A DNA stretch of 64,000 bases from Verrucomicrobiota bacterium (GTDB lineage Bacteria; Verrucomicrobiota; Verrucomicrobiia; Opitutales; Puniceicoccaceae): positions 94,540 to 158,539 of the forward strand of contig JBCDMB010000005.1 in NCBI GenBank assembly GCA_038744685.1. Direction: 5' to 3'. Numbering within the stretch: position 1 is the first letter of the stretch; each line of letters starts with the position of its first letter. Shown piece after piece: positions 44,120 through 53,546 of the stretch. A program made the position numbers and the translations under genes. The notes beneath the pieces are model-generated. The model saw only the letters and a list, made by a program, of their open reading frames with translations, ran no database searches and was not told where the DNA came from.

Positions 44120-45429
44120 AGGTGACCCAACGTCTTTCTAACGTCTTTGGATGGGCAACCCAGAAAAGGCATTGTCTATGGCTGGATGCATCTAGCGGTG
44201 GGCGTGGCTCGGAATGGTCGATACTGAGTTGGGATCCCATCGAGACAAGAGAAGGCCCCGCGGAAGACCTCGTGTCGTGGATGGACGAATGGGCTGAAAA
44301 ACTTCGAAAATATCCGTCTGAGAAAGTTCCTTTTTGCGGAGGCCTGATGGGGCATCTGGATTATCAGAATCAAATGCCACCTTATCCTTCGAACGAACGT
44401 TTTCGCCCGACTGGTTGGCTCGGACTCTATGCTTGTGCACTCATTGAGCATGCACCGTCACAAACGCTTTTCGCGGTCGCTGGACCATGGGTTGATGATG
44501 CTGATGCAATTTTGGAGGCTTGGGTAGGGAAGGTTCCCTTTTCTTCTACACTTCGAGAGCATAAGCAGTTGGGCAAGCGTAGCACGATGCCTTCTGCAAA
44601 CGTCACAAAAGATCAATACATGACGGCTGTGAGAAAGTGCCGTGAATGGATCGCTTCAGGGGACATTTACCAGGTTAACTTGTCTCAGCGGTTTCATTGC
44701 AAATGGAACGGTTCTGCTGAGGAGCTTTACCGCTCCTTACGGCAGTCGAATCCCGCTCCTTACTCTGCCTACGTGGATTGCGGTAAACGAAAGATTTTTT
44801 CCAGTTCTCCCGAATTGTTCCTAGCGATAGATTCGTCCGGCTGGATTGAAACTCGCCCGATCAAAGGCACTCGACCTCGCAGCTCGGATCCAACGACCGA
44901 CCAGTTGCAGGCAGAGGCACTAATGAGTAGTGAAAAAGAGCAAGCAGAGTTACTCATGATTGTAGACATGGAGCGGAATGATTTGGGGAGGATTTGCGAA
45001 CCCGGATCGGTATCAGGGGAAATTAGCTTCGCTTTGGAGTCTTATGCTTCGGTCCATCACTTGGTGGGAACAGTGCAGGGGCGTTTGAAGGAGCATTTGA
45101 CGTGGAGAGAGATTTTGGGTGCCGTTTTCCCGGGAGGCTCAATAACTGGTGCGCCAAAAGTCAGGGCTATGGAGATTATCAGAGACCTGGAGTCTGAAGA
45201 GAGGAATGCCTTTTGCGGGACGATTGGCTTTCTCTCCGTAGGGGGATGTGCTCGCTGGAGCATCGCTATCCGAACGATTGAAATGAAGGGGGATGCGGTC
45301 GATTTCGGCGTTGGAGCCGGTATTGTCTGGGACTCTGATCCTGCGATGGAGTACGAGGAGACTCTCGAGAAGGCACGAAAGTTGTTTGTTGCCCTTGGCT
45401 GGAGTCTTGAAGAATGGAAAGACAGGTAG
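44101..45429 (+). CDS. pabB: Aminodeoxychorismate synthase component I
   Basis: This 442-residue chorismate-binding enzyme makes 4-amino-4-deoxychorismate using ammonia from PabA. The C-terminal catalytic half has YMTAVRKCREWIASGDIYQ, VNLSQRF, FSSSPELFLAID, the PIKGTRPRS motif, EKEQAELLMIVDMERNDLGR and PGGSITGAPKVRAMEII. The N-terminal half is the TrpE/PabB N-domain. The presence of fol genes and pabC on both sides favours PabB over TrpE. No pabA-type glutaminase is in the window. Confidence 0.9.
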   Translation: MPVIELKVTQRLSNVFGWATQKRHCLWLDASSGGRGSEWSILSWDPIETREGPAEDLVSWMDEWAEKLRKYPSEKVPFCGGLMGHLDYQNQMPPYPSNERFRPTGWLGLYACALIEHAPSQTLFAVAGPWVDDADAILEAWVGKVPFSSTLREHKQLGKRSTMPSANVTKDQYMTAVRKCREWIASGDIYQVNLSQRFHCKWNGSAEELYRSLRQSNPAPYSAYVDCGKRKIFSSSPELFLAIDSSGWIETRPIKGTRPRSSDPTTDQLQAEALMSSEKEQAELLMIVDMERNDLGRICEPGSVSGEISFALESYASVHHLVGTVQGRLKEHLTWREILGAVFPGGSITGAPKVRAMEIIRDLESEERNAFCGTIGFLSVGGCARWSIAIRTIEMKGDAVDFGVGAGIVWDSDPAMEYEETLEKARKLFVALGWSLEEWKDR

Positions 45430-46247
45430 ACGTGGAAAGAGGCAAAGAACCTTTCTTTATCTGGAACGGAAGCATCCGCAAAGAGAACGAGGCGGTCGTT
45501 TGCCCGACCTCTGAGGGCCTGCTCTATGGGTTCGGCTGCTTTGAGACAATGGCTCTGCGAAATGGCGCAATTCGGTATTTTTCCGATCACTGGAAACGTC
45601 TTGGGGAAACTGTTGAGGCCTTGGGAATATCAGTAACCGTTGGTCCCGATGATTTGATGGAGCAGGTCAGCCGACTCGCAAAACAAAATCAGTGTTCGGA
45701 TGGGGTTGCCCGATTCTCACTTCACCTGCGAGGCGAGGAAACAGACTGGATGGTCCGGGTTTACCCTTCGGGTTTGATGGTCGGAGATCAACCGTTGCGG
45801 ATCGGGGTGTCGCGGTTTCCTCATCAAGGCTATTCACCGATCAGCTACTGGAAGCATAACAACTACCTCGTGAATATCATGGCCTTCCGCGAAGCGCGAC
45901 GAAACGGATGGGACGAAGCGTTGCTATTGAGTGAGGGCAGGATCGTGGAGGGAACCCTTTCGAACTTTTGGCTGTTGCGAGAAGGTCGGTTGATAACGCC
46001 ACCGCTGGAGAGTGGTGCTTTAGCCGGAGTGATTCGAGGACGTCTGATCCGCAACTCGGCGTTGAAGGGGGAGGCCATTGCCGAGGAAGAGATCCGACTG
46101 GAAGATCTAAGGAAGGCCGATGAGTTGTTCCTATCCAGTGCATCGATGGAAGTCCGACCGATCCAATCGATAACCGAGAGGCAGTTTCCGGTGCATGCCG
46201 AGAGCGTGAAGCGGTTGCTGAATCATGTTTGTGGGAGCAATCAGTGA
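45414..46247 (+). CDS. pabC: Aminodeoxychorismate lyase (class IV aminotransferase fold)
   Basis: This 277-residue PLP enzyme begins with FIWNGSIRKENEAVVCPT, then GLLYGFGCFETMALRNG. It has the catalytic Lys in ISYWKHNNYLVNIMAFREA and EALLLSEGRIVEGTLSNFW, then LESGALAGVIRGRLI. It overlaps pabB by 16 bases, which favours PabC (pyruvate elimination giving p-aminobenzoate) over branched-chain or D-amino-acid transaminases of the same fold. It ends the folate operon eight bases before the convergent giant surface-protein gene. Confidence 0.85.
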   Translation: MERQVDVERGKEPFFIWNGSIRKENEAVVCPTSEGLLYGFGCFETMALRNGAIRYFSDHWKRLGETVEALGISVTVGPDDLMEQVSRLAKQNQCSDGVARFSLHLRGEETDWMVRVYPSGLMVGDQPLRIGVSRFPHQGYSPISYWKHNNYLVNIMAFREARRNGWDEALLLSEGRIVEGTLSNFWLLREGRLITPPLESGALAGVIRGRLIRNSALKGEAIAEEEIRLEDLRKADELFLSSASMEVRPIQSITERQFPVHAESVKRLLNHVCGSNQ

Positions 46248-46255
46248 GGCGCTGT

Positions 46256-49200
46256 TTAGCTATAGTGGTTTCTGCGTCTCCGACGCATGGCTATTAAGGG
46301 GACCGATGCCACGGCCAGGAAGAGGGCAGCGTGTTGAGGTTCCGGAACTGCAATCACATCAAGGATAAGGGCACCACTGTTGCTCGCGTAGAGGTCAAGT
46401 TCCATGCCGACAGGAACGTCAAAAAACGACGCTGTCGAAATGAAGCTACCTGCGAAAGAATTGAATGCGGAGGCAGTGATCAGAGTCAGTTGATCTCCGA
46501 CCTGTAAATCTCGTCCGTTGTCCAGTAGTGTAATTTCCACGCTTCCGTCGAACGTTCCAAAGGTGGCCTCGAAGAACAACTGATCGAAGAAGCTCTCGGA
46601 TTGAACATCAAATTTCAGGGTGCCGCCAAGGTTCTGGGTGTAGATCTGTTTCACCGTAGTCTGAAGCACGCTGCTTCCTCCAACGGAGAAAACTCCACTA
46701 TCATCCATCAGAGCATCCAAAGTGCTTCCAGAGTTGAACACACCTATGCTTTCATTCGTGAACAGACTGCTGGCAGAACTGTTTTCGAACAGAACTCCCC
46801 CTGAAATTGTGCCACGGTTACTGATCGAGAAGGTTTCGGTTCCATCCTCGCCGAGATAGTGGACGGCGTTCTCGTCGGACTGGCTCGATACCTCGCCTCC
46901 CGAGTTGACTGTGAGGGAGTTGGTCGAATCACCGCTCGTGCTGTTCGTCCCACCGTGGATCATAATCCCCGTCCCGTTTCCGCTGGAGACCGAACCGTTG
47001 ACGGTTATGTTAATCGAGTTTCCGGAGTTTCCGTTTCCGACTACGTTTTGAGCGAATATTGCGGTCGCGACCGAGCCTTGTGTGGAAATATTTGCATCAC
47101 TTCTCACTGTGATCGTGAGGGTGCCGTTGCTGTCTCCGTCGGAAGAGGAGTTTGCCCCTCCAGTGCTCCCGGCAAAGCTTGCTCCGTCACTACTATTGAA
47201 TAGACCACCGCCGCCGCCAATCACTTGAGCAATGACCCCATAAGCTCCGCTTCCCGAGGTTGTAATGTTTCCGTTTAGGTTCAGCGTGACATCATCACCA
47301 TAACCATGGGCCGATTCTGTGCGCTTAACAGGGTTGGGGTTGATCCCTGAGGCAGAGTTCGGATTGGCGATGCCTCCACCGGCACCGATACTTTGTGCGA
47401 CGAGACCGTGGGAACCCATTCCATAGGTCGTGATCGTGCTGGTATAGCTATCGGAGTTGATAAAGGTAAGGTCGACTGTCCCTCCTGAGCGCCGGTCCCC
47501 GTTTCCATCGTTGATGGTCATCCCTAGAGTGACCTCTCCGTCTCCTTGTTTCGCAGTAGCAATGCCACCTCCGCCTCCAATGCTTTGCGCGATGAAACCG
47601 AAGGCGTTGTCTCCCGTAGTCGTAACGGTGACCCTTCCGTCGGTCATCATAATGGAGCCGCCATCGCCAAGAGTGTCCTGTCCTCCGAGTGTTAAGTTCG
47701 GGGCATCGACTCCGGTGAGGCTGCCAGAGAAGTCTTTGGTGGCACCGGTTCCGGCAACGCCTCCTCCCCCTCCAACGGATTGAAGAATCACCCCATGGGC
47801 AGCAGTACCGCCGGTTTGGGCAGTAAGGGCTTCGGCACTGAGAGAGACATCGCCTCCATCGCGGGAGCCTCCGCTGCCTCCTCCAGAGGATGCCCCTAGC
47901 TTGATCGTCCCGGTGGCCGCGCTTGATCCATCAGTAGCGATGCCTCCACCGGCACCGATAGATTGTGCGAGAATACCGTAGGCGCCAAAACCTCCAGAAG
48001 CACTCCCGGTAGTGACGGTCGCCGTGCCAGCGACAATGTCCACGGTATTTCCCGAACCATGCCCTTGAGGCGAGCCGAGAACGATCGTTAGGTCCGGAAT
48101 CGCATTGGAATTGGTTCCGGAGATGTTGTCTCCTTTTCCTCCACCAGCACCAATGGATTGTGCTAATACTCCAACTGACCAGTCTCCCTCGGTTCGGGTG
48201 AGGTTGTTGGATGAAAGGTTTGAATTCCCGGGAGCCGCCACATTGAGGTTAACGGTTGTAGCCCCGCCATTGCTGGGATCATTTCCGTCCATATCTGAAT
48301 TGACGCCGAAGGTCATATTGACTGAGGGCGAAAGATCGAAGCCAAAGTCAAATAGCTCTACGTCCGAGCCTTGCGTAGCGATGCCCCCACCTCCGCCAAC
48401 GGACTGAGCCACAACGCCAAAGCTATTTTTTCCGGTAGTTTTCACCCGATCATTCTGGTAAACCTCCACCGTTCCGCCTTTGCCTCCGGCTCCTACGCCT
48501 TCACTCACGAGAAAACCGAGATTGAGAAAACTGTCGGTGTCGAGAGAAGCGTCACCCCCGATACCTCCACCGCCACCTACTGATTGGGCCACGATGCCGT
48601 GAGAGGCGTAGCCACTGGTCTTAATAGTTGCTTCACTCGTTTTAATAGTTGCTTCACTTAAGAGAACACCGGCTTGGCCGCCGTCTCCTCCGCCACCACC
48701 CTGACCACCAACGGCCACGTTGACGCTGGGACTATCGCCCTTGTTGACGTTGCTTGATGAGTAGGCTGCCCCAGAACCTCCAATGCCGCCCCCACCGCCG
48801 ATCGACTGCGCCACGATCCCGTAAGAACGGTCGCCTTCGGTGGTCACACTTCCTGTGCTTTCGACTCTTGCGCTTTCGGCATTTCCGGCAGTTCCCCCTT
48901 GCCCCCCTACGGATACTGCTGAGCTATACGTATCCGATTTAAAAGTAGCTTGCTGAATGGCGGCATTACCCCCGATACCTCCACCGCCCCCGATCGAATG
49001 AGCAATAATGCCAGCTGAGTCACTTTCCTTTGTCGTAATGGAGCCGCGGTGGGTAACGGAAACCTCATCGCTCTCGCCTCCGCCCCCACCGTTTCCGCCA
49101 ACTGCGACTTGGACTTGATATTCGGTATTGCCGCCTCCAACACTTCCTCCGCCTGCGTTACCCCCGCCCCCACCGATGGACTGGGCGAGAATCCCTTTGG

Positions 49201-52200
49201 AACCAACTCCGCCCGTGTTGATGGTGCTGTTGCTGCGCAGGACGATTCCCTCTCCGTCACCGCCACTTCCTCCGCTTCCGCCCACCGCAATCGTAAAGTC
49301 GAGGGAGGTTCCGTCTCCACCCAAGTTGATGTTTTGAGAAAGGGCCGTACCGAGACCACCGTTACCTCCGCCCCCACCGATGGACTGGGCAACTAGTCCT
49401 GAAGCGTTTTGGCCGTGGGTGGTAATCGAAGAACCATTTTCGAGAGAAGCATCCACGACTCCGCCGTCACCGCCATCGCCGCCACTGCCTCCATGGCTGA
49501 TGCTCAACGTTAAAGTAAGAGCATCGGAGGCGAGGGCGGAACTGAATGCTTTAGAGTCCCCGCCGTTACCGCCCCCCCCACCGATACTTTGCACGAGTGC
49601 GCCATGTGCTCCGTCGCCCCAAGTGGTGGTGGTTCCATCTTGGCTGAAAATGGCTGTCCTGCCGCTGCCTTTGCCTCCGCCATCGTTACCGCCCGTGCCT
49701 CCAAGGGCTAGAGCGACGGAAAAAGCGGTTGGGTCGTCCGAGAGAGGGTCCAAAAACGACAGGGCCCGAGCAGAGGCTGAGCCACCATGACCTCCGCCTC
49801 CGCCGATTGATTGCAAAATAGTGCCGATTGAGTCAGCGCCGTCATTGGCGGTTAGGCCGAATAGAGGCGTTGTCACTTCTTTCCCGGTAGTGATACTGCC
49901 GGAATGGGTCAAATAGGCTTCACCGCCATCACCGCCATCACCGCCATCACCGCCTACTGCAATGGCAATTCCGAGACCGGCCGTAGAATCGAAGCTGGAG
50001 GATCCTCCGCCGGTTCCTCCGCCACCTCCAATGCTTTGTATGGTTGCCCCGGGTGAGTTGTCTCCGAGCGTAGTGATTGTGGAGTCCTGTTGGATCGTGG
50101 CTGAGTCCACATCGGAGCCAATAATGCCCCCATCACCGCCCTTGCCGCCTGTACCGCCGATGCCGACTCCCGCAGTCAAAAAAGCTGTATAGTCAGTAGC
50201 ACCTCCGCCGTGACCACCCCCACCGCCTATGGATTGGATGATTAACCCACCGGAATGATCCTCATTGGTATTGATCGCGCCATCGATCGAAAATTTGATT
50301 TGACCCCCAGCACCTCCGTCTCCGCCCTTTCCTCCTACACCGACAAAGAAACCCTCGGCATTTCCGCCGTTGCCCCCACCTCCACCTATAGATTGGGCGA
50401 GAATACCGATGGAGTTGACATCGTTGGTGGTGATTTCACTGCTGCTTTCAATCGTGAGGTCGATTTCTCCTCCATCGCCGCCAGCACCTCCTCGGTCGCC
50501 TACAAAAAGAGACGATTTCTTGCTCGCGCTACCACCACCACCGCCGATGGACTGGGCCACGATACCTATTGATGCCTGTGAGTCACTACTGCCGTCACCG
50601 GTCGTAATCTTCCCGCCACTAGTGATAGAGACGGTGCCACCGCTACTACCCGAATCGGAACTCGCGGAAGGTCCATTGCCAATTGTTAGGCCTTTCTGAT
50701 CCGCTCGGTTCGCTTCGCCCAAGTTGTTGAGTAAGCCTCCGTTGCCGCTACTCAACGCGACGATGCCGTGGGCTCCCTGGCCGATGGTCAGTATGCTGGC
50801 CCCCTCTTTGTGGTCGACATGTACCTCTTGTCCAGCACCGAGGTGGATGCCGTTGCTTCCTAAAAAAGTATTCTCACTTCCATCTGAGTCAGAGTTCGTT
50901 ACGATGCTCGCGCCTCCGATGCTTAAAGCAGCGATCCCCACCGAAGTGTCACCCGCAGTGGTAATGGACCCGTGGTTAGTCACCTTAACGGAACCTCCGG
51001 AGCCCCGCCCTTTCGTATCAACGGGGTCGTCAACCGTGGAGAAGGGGTTGATGAGCTCATTTGCGGCTGCACTGACTGCCAAGACCCCTATGGAGAGGGT
51101 GGAACTGGAGTCCCCCACGTTGATTTCGGTTTCACTCTCCAGAATGACCTTAACGTCGCCACCTGCGATAGGAATATCGCTATCGTCGTCGACCGGGGAA
51201 ACCTCACTGAGGGCGAAAACACCGATACCGTTTGTGTTGATTGAAGGACCGTCCGTGCCGGTTGATCGGTTTTTGAGATGCACCGTTACTGCGCCACCGA
51301 TTGCTTCACCGTCTCCCGCCTCCCGATACTGCCCTCCAGTTGTATTCGCAAAAATGCCTACCCCTGCATCAGCGTTGACGATGATGTCACCACTTTGGTG
51401 AACCGTAACGGCGTGAATCTCGTCCGGATCATCAAGGTAGTTGTCTTTCCCCGGTCCGGTTGCGGAGGAGGCGGAAATACCGGCAGTGATAACCGATGAA
51501 TCCGTCTGGTTGACGGTAATCGTTGCATCATCTTCAAGAGTGACGGTCACCGTATTGCCAGTAGTGCTGTCTTGGTCCGTGCTTTGATTCCCGTAGGAAA
51601 CGGCCGTCACTCCACTAAGCTGGGCCGTTCGAAAACCGGAAGGAAGGAGCGTTAGTGAATTGGCCGAGGGTGTCGTTTCTCCGACGCCAGAGACCGTGAT
51701 GTCATCCGACACAGTGACAGTGACCTCTGAACCAATGCCCGGGGTGCGGTTAGGGTTTGGGGTTCCGATCGCGAGGATTCCTGCATTTCCAATAACCGTT
51801 ATGTCATTTGGTGCTACGAGTTGGGAAACGGTGAGCGGGCCTTGACTGTTGACCTCAAGACTCCCCATTTCGGTCCTAAGTTCAAAAAGGGACCAGTTGA
51901 AGGTGAAGTCAGAAGAGGGAAGGAACTCCACCTCATCCAAGAGATTGATGACTAGATCAATATTGCTATCGGATCCATCTGCAGAAAGTTTTACACTGGC
52001 CGGCACCCCAACCGCCGTCGATGGGGGTAAGGTAGCTGTGTAAGAAGTAGGATCCGTTGTGTCGGTAACGAAGCCGATACTAGCTGTGAGCACCTGGGCC
52101 TGACTCGCCGATTGCGAGGCATAAAAGAACAGCACCCAGCCAAGACAATAAGGATATAGCCTAAAGGCTTTAAGGAGATTTGTAGTGTAGGTCACAACAC

Positions 52201-52258
52201 GCGTGTCGGGACTGGAGCATTTTAGAGGCCCTTTTATTCCTTTATTGTTATCGTCCAC
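46256..52258 (-). CDS. Giant glycine-rich autotransporter-passenger-like protein with PEP-CTERM anchor
   Basis: This 2000-residue protein has a late signal peptide (about residues 28-55, YCLGWVLFFYASQSASQAQ). An N-terminal domain of about 500 residues is rich in beta-strand-like TV/ITV repeats. The central block (about 560-1690) has 18 copies of a motif of the form AQSIGGGGG (variants LQSVGGGGG, AQSIGAGGG), each followed by 40-90 residues with GGxGGxGG and SxITT strands. Similar repeats occur in proteobacterial autotransporter passengers. Instead of a beta-barrel, the C-terminus has VPEPQHAALFLAVASVPLIA followed by RRRRR, a PEP-CTERM sorting signal. The protein probably forms a long beta-helical surface structure anchored by exosortase processing. 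It is a single uninterrupted gene. Confidence 0.85.
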   Translation of the reverse strand: MDDNNKGIKGPLKCSSPDTRVVTYTTNLLKAFRLYPYCLGWVLFFYASQSASQAQVLTASIGFVTDTTDPTSYTATLPPSTAVGVPASVKLSADGSDSNIDLVINLLDEVEFLPSSDFTFNWSLFELRTEMGSLEVNSQGPLTVSQLVAPNDITVIGNAGILAIGTPNPNRTPGIGSEVTVTVSDDITVSGVGETTPSANSLTLLPSGFRTAQLSGVTAVSYGNQSTDQDSTTGNTVTVTLEDDATITVNQTDSSVITAGISASSATGPGKDNYLDDPDEIHAVTVHQSGDIIVNADAGVGIFANTTGGQYREAGDGEAIGGAVTVHLKNRSTGTDGPSINTNGIGVFALSEVSPVDDDSDIPIAGGDVKVILESETEINVGDSSSTLSIGVLAVSAAANELINPFSTVDDPVDTKGRGSGGSVKVTNHGSITTAGDTSVGIAALSIGGASIVTNSDSDGSENTFLGSNGIHLGAGQEVHVDHKEGASILTIGQGAHGIVALSSGNGGLLNNLGEANRADQKGLTIGNGPSASSDSGSSGGTVSITSGGKITTGDGSSDSQASIGIVAQSIGGGGGSASKKSSLFVGDRGGAGGDGGEIDLTIESSSEITTNDVNSIGILAQSIGGGGGNGGNAEGFFVGVGGKGGDGGAGGQIKFSIDGAINTNEDHSGGLIIQSIGGGGGHGGGATDYTAFLTAGVGIGGTGGKGGDGGIIGSDVDSATIQQDSTITTLGDNSPGATIQSIGGGGGTGGGSSSFDSTAGLGIAIAVGGDGGDGGDGGEAYLTHSGSITTGKEVTTPLFGLTANDGADSIGTILQSIGGGGGHGGSASARALSFLDPLSDDPTAFSVALALGGTGGNDGGGKGSGRTAIFSQDGTTTTWGDGAHGALVQSIGGGGGNGGDSKAFSSALASDALTLTLSISHGGSGGDGGDGGVVDASLENGSSITTHGQNASGLVAQSIGGGGGNGGLGTALSQNINLGGDGTSLDFTIAVGGSGGSGGDGEGIVLRSNSTINTGGVGSKGILAQSIGGGGGNAGGGSVGGGNTEYQVQVAVGGNGGGGGESDEVSVTHRGSITTKESDSAGIIAHSIGGGGGIGGNAAIQQATFKSDTYSSAVSVGGQGGTAGNAESARVESTGSVTTEGDRSYGIVAQSIGGGGGIGGSGAAYSSSNVNKGDSPSVNVAVGGQGGGGGDGGQAGVLLSEATIKTSEATIKTSGYASHGIVAQSVGGGGGIGGDASLDTDSFLNLGFLVSEGVGAGGKGGTVEVYQNDRVKTTGKNSFGVVAQSVGGGGGIATQGSDVELFDFGFDLSPSVNMTFGVNSDMDGNDPSNGGATTVNLNVAAPGNSNLSSNNLTRTEGDWSVGVLAQSIGAGGGKGDNISGTNSNAIPDLTIVLGSPQGHGSGNTVDIVAGTATVTTGSASGGFGAYGILAQSIGAGGGIATDGSSAATGTIKLGASSGGGSGGSRDGGDVSLSAEALTAQTGGTAAHGVILQSVGGGGGVAGTGATKDFSGSLTGVDAPNLTLGGQDTLGDGGSIMMTDGRVTVTTTGDNAFGFIAQSIGGGGGIATAKQGDGEVTLGMTINDGNGDRRSGGTVDLTFINSDSYTSTITTYGMGSHGLVAQSIGAGGGIANPNSASGINPNPVKRTESAHGYGDDVTLNLNGNITTSGSGAYGVIAQVIGGGGGLFNSSDGASFAGSTGGANSSSDGDSNGTLTITVRSDANISTQGSVATAIFAQNVVGNGNSGNSINITVNGSVSSGNGTGIMIHGGTNSTSGDSTNSLTVNSGGEVSSQSDENAVHYLGEDGTETFSISNRGTISGGVLFENSSASSLFTNESIGVFNSGSTLDALMDDSGVFSVGGSSVLQTTVKQIYTQNLGGTLKFDVQSESFFDQLFFEATFGTFDGSVEITLLDNGRDLQVGDQLTLITASAFNSFAGSFISTASFFDVPVGMELDLYASNSGALILDVIAVPEPQHAALFLAVASVPLIAMRRRRRNHYS
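47197..50560 (-). repeat. Coding repeat block: 18 QSIGGGGG-type units
   Basis: Eighteen degenerate units lie within the giant gene. Each has a [AIL]-[QH]-[SV]-[IV]-G-[GA]-GGG core preceded by a turn such as NSIGIL or GSHGLV. Spacing varies from about 40 to 95 residues. The units diverge more toward the C-terminal side, where the IATxG and IGAGGG variants cluster. Confidence 0.8.
48621..48658 (-). repeat. Exact 21-bp-period tandem duplication in the giant gene
   Basis: TTAATAGTTGCTTCACT occurs at 48621-48637 and again at 48642-48658, giving SEATIKTSEATIKTS in the protein. It is a recent in-frame seven-codon duplication. Confidence 0.85.
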
Positions 52259-52735
52259 CTAGGCTCGCTTTTTCTTCCGTTGTAAAGGACTCCATGGTCG
52301 ATGCGGTGACTATTCCTCCGAAAAACGATGGTTTTGGAAAGCGCGATTGGTTGGCTTCGCGCAACTCGAGAGTTTTTTACAAACCTATTATGAGTTCCAA
52401 GATTCGATTATCGGAGTCCCCCAAAAGAACAGCTGGCGAGTGGTGCCTTTGCAGTCGTGGGAGAGGAGATCTGGTTGGACGATCTTCACTGTCCAGACGC
52501 GTTGTTTTTAATGAACGCAGCAATATAGATTCGCCCGGTGGAATCGATTGGCGAAAGGCGATACCGGATTCAATCCGAAAGTACTTCTCGGTTGAAAAGG
52601 TTGGTTCTAGACTAACTTGTTGGTTGGAGAATCTGAATTGTGTGGATGAGAGTGATCAGAATGTAGACGATGCAGGTTGAACTTTGAGCCGAGAAAAGAT
52701 TGCTCAGTGATCAAATTTGTGATTCTAACCCTATC
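52259..52735. other. Divergent intergenic region upstream of giant gene
   Basis: These 477 bases lie between the giant gene (minus) and the SHD1-like gene (plus). A 128-codon plus-strand frame (52294-52680) is present, but its composition (many Arg and Ser, no motif) does not support a gene. Promoters for both flanking genes should lie here; no clear ones were identified. Confidence 0.5.
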
Positions 52736-53476
52736 ATGGGTAGGAGACACTTGAGGTTCGTATCCGTTGTAGTATGTCTCAGCGCCTTTCTGGGCTCTGG
52801 CAGTCTGGTTTTGGTCGAAGCCAGTGATCTTCGAACTTTCACCAATAATAATGGGCAGACGATCCGGGCGTCTATCGAATCGGTGGACGGGGATTCCGTT
52901 GAAATCCGTCGGGAAGACGGTCAGCGGTTCACGATCCCGATCATTAGTCTCTCCAAGAAAGACCAAGAGTTCATCGCTGATTGGGCTTCGAGTCAGGTCT
53001 TGGCCAATGAGCGTGAGTTCAAGATCACCGCTCGGCGAAAGGATGAGAGTGAAACTCGTTCGACGAGAGGCGGTGTGATCATCGAAGAAAAGGACGGTTT
53101 TTATGAGGTCGAGATTGAAAACCGAACCGGGCAGAACCTGGAGAATCTAAAGATCCGCTGGGCGATGCGAGTGGAAAGGACTGCCTACTACGAAACGCAA
53201 GACCGGAAAAGCGACGAGTGGGTGAAAGGCACTTTCGAGATCAAAGAGCTAGTCGACCGGGAGGAGATTGTTTTGGAAAGTGATCGGGTGCCCCTTAGGG
53301 AAACGCGTTTGCAGGCAGGCTACGTTTGGGCCTCTGGTGCACCTGCTCAAGCAAGAGATAAGTTGGACGGGTTCTATCTCGCGGTTGTTGTCAATGGAAA
53401 CCCGGTCCGCGAGTTCGGGTTACCTTCCGGTATTTTAGAGGAAGGCCGCAAAGAACTGCGGTTGGACCGGAAGTAG
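52736..53476 (+). CDS. Secreted SHD1-like domain protein
   Basis: From ATG 52736 (MGRRHLRFVSVVVCLSAFLG; a frame start at 52700 precedes it) this is a 246-residue protein with a signal peptide. An SHD1-like domain follows: LRTFTNNNGQTIRASIESVD, then SVEIRREDGQRFTIPIISLS and KKDQEFIADWA. It is related to the SLA1 homology domain found in many secreted PVC proteins. The rest (ENRTGQNLENLKIRWAM, DGFYLAVVVNGNPVREF) is beta-rich and unassigned. Function is unknown. It is convergent with exonuclease III. Confidence 0.8.
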   Translation: MGRRHLRFVSVVVCLSAFLGSGSLVLVEASDLRTFTNNNGQTIRASIESVDGDSVEIRREDGQRFTIPIISLSKKDQEFIADWASSQVLANEREFKITARRKDESETRSTRGGVIIEEKDGFYEVEIENRTGQNLENLKIRWAMRVERTAYYETQDRKSDEWVKGTFEIKELVDREEIVLESDRVPLRETRLQAGYVWASGAPAQARDKLDGFYLAVVVNGNPVREFGLPSGILEEGRKELRLDRK

Positions 53477-53546
53477 TTTTTGAGCGGAGTCCCGTAGCGG
53501 CGGCCTTCGCGGAGTGATACTGATATCCATTCGCTTGCCAATCGTC

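Noticed and set aside
49910..49960. CRISPR-like array of CACCGCCAT repeats
   Set aside because: These are short glycine-aspartate codon repeats inside the giant gene with no spacers.
50724..51401. Long plus-strand frames opposite the giant gene (also near 47457, 49380 and 50370)
   Set aside because: They are antisense shadows created by the biased glycine/aspartate codons; their Pro-rich translations have no protein-like pattern.
52294..52680. A 128-codon plus-strand frame upstream of the SHD1-like gene
   Set aside because: No motif, no signal peptide and Arg/Ser-rich random-like composition; treated as noncoding.
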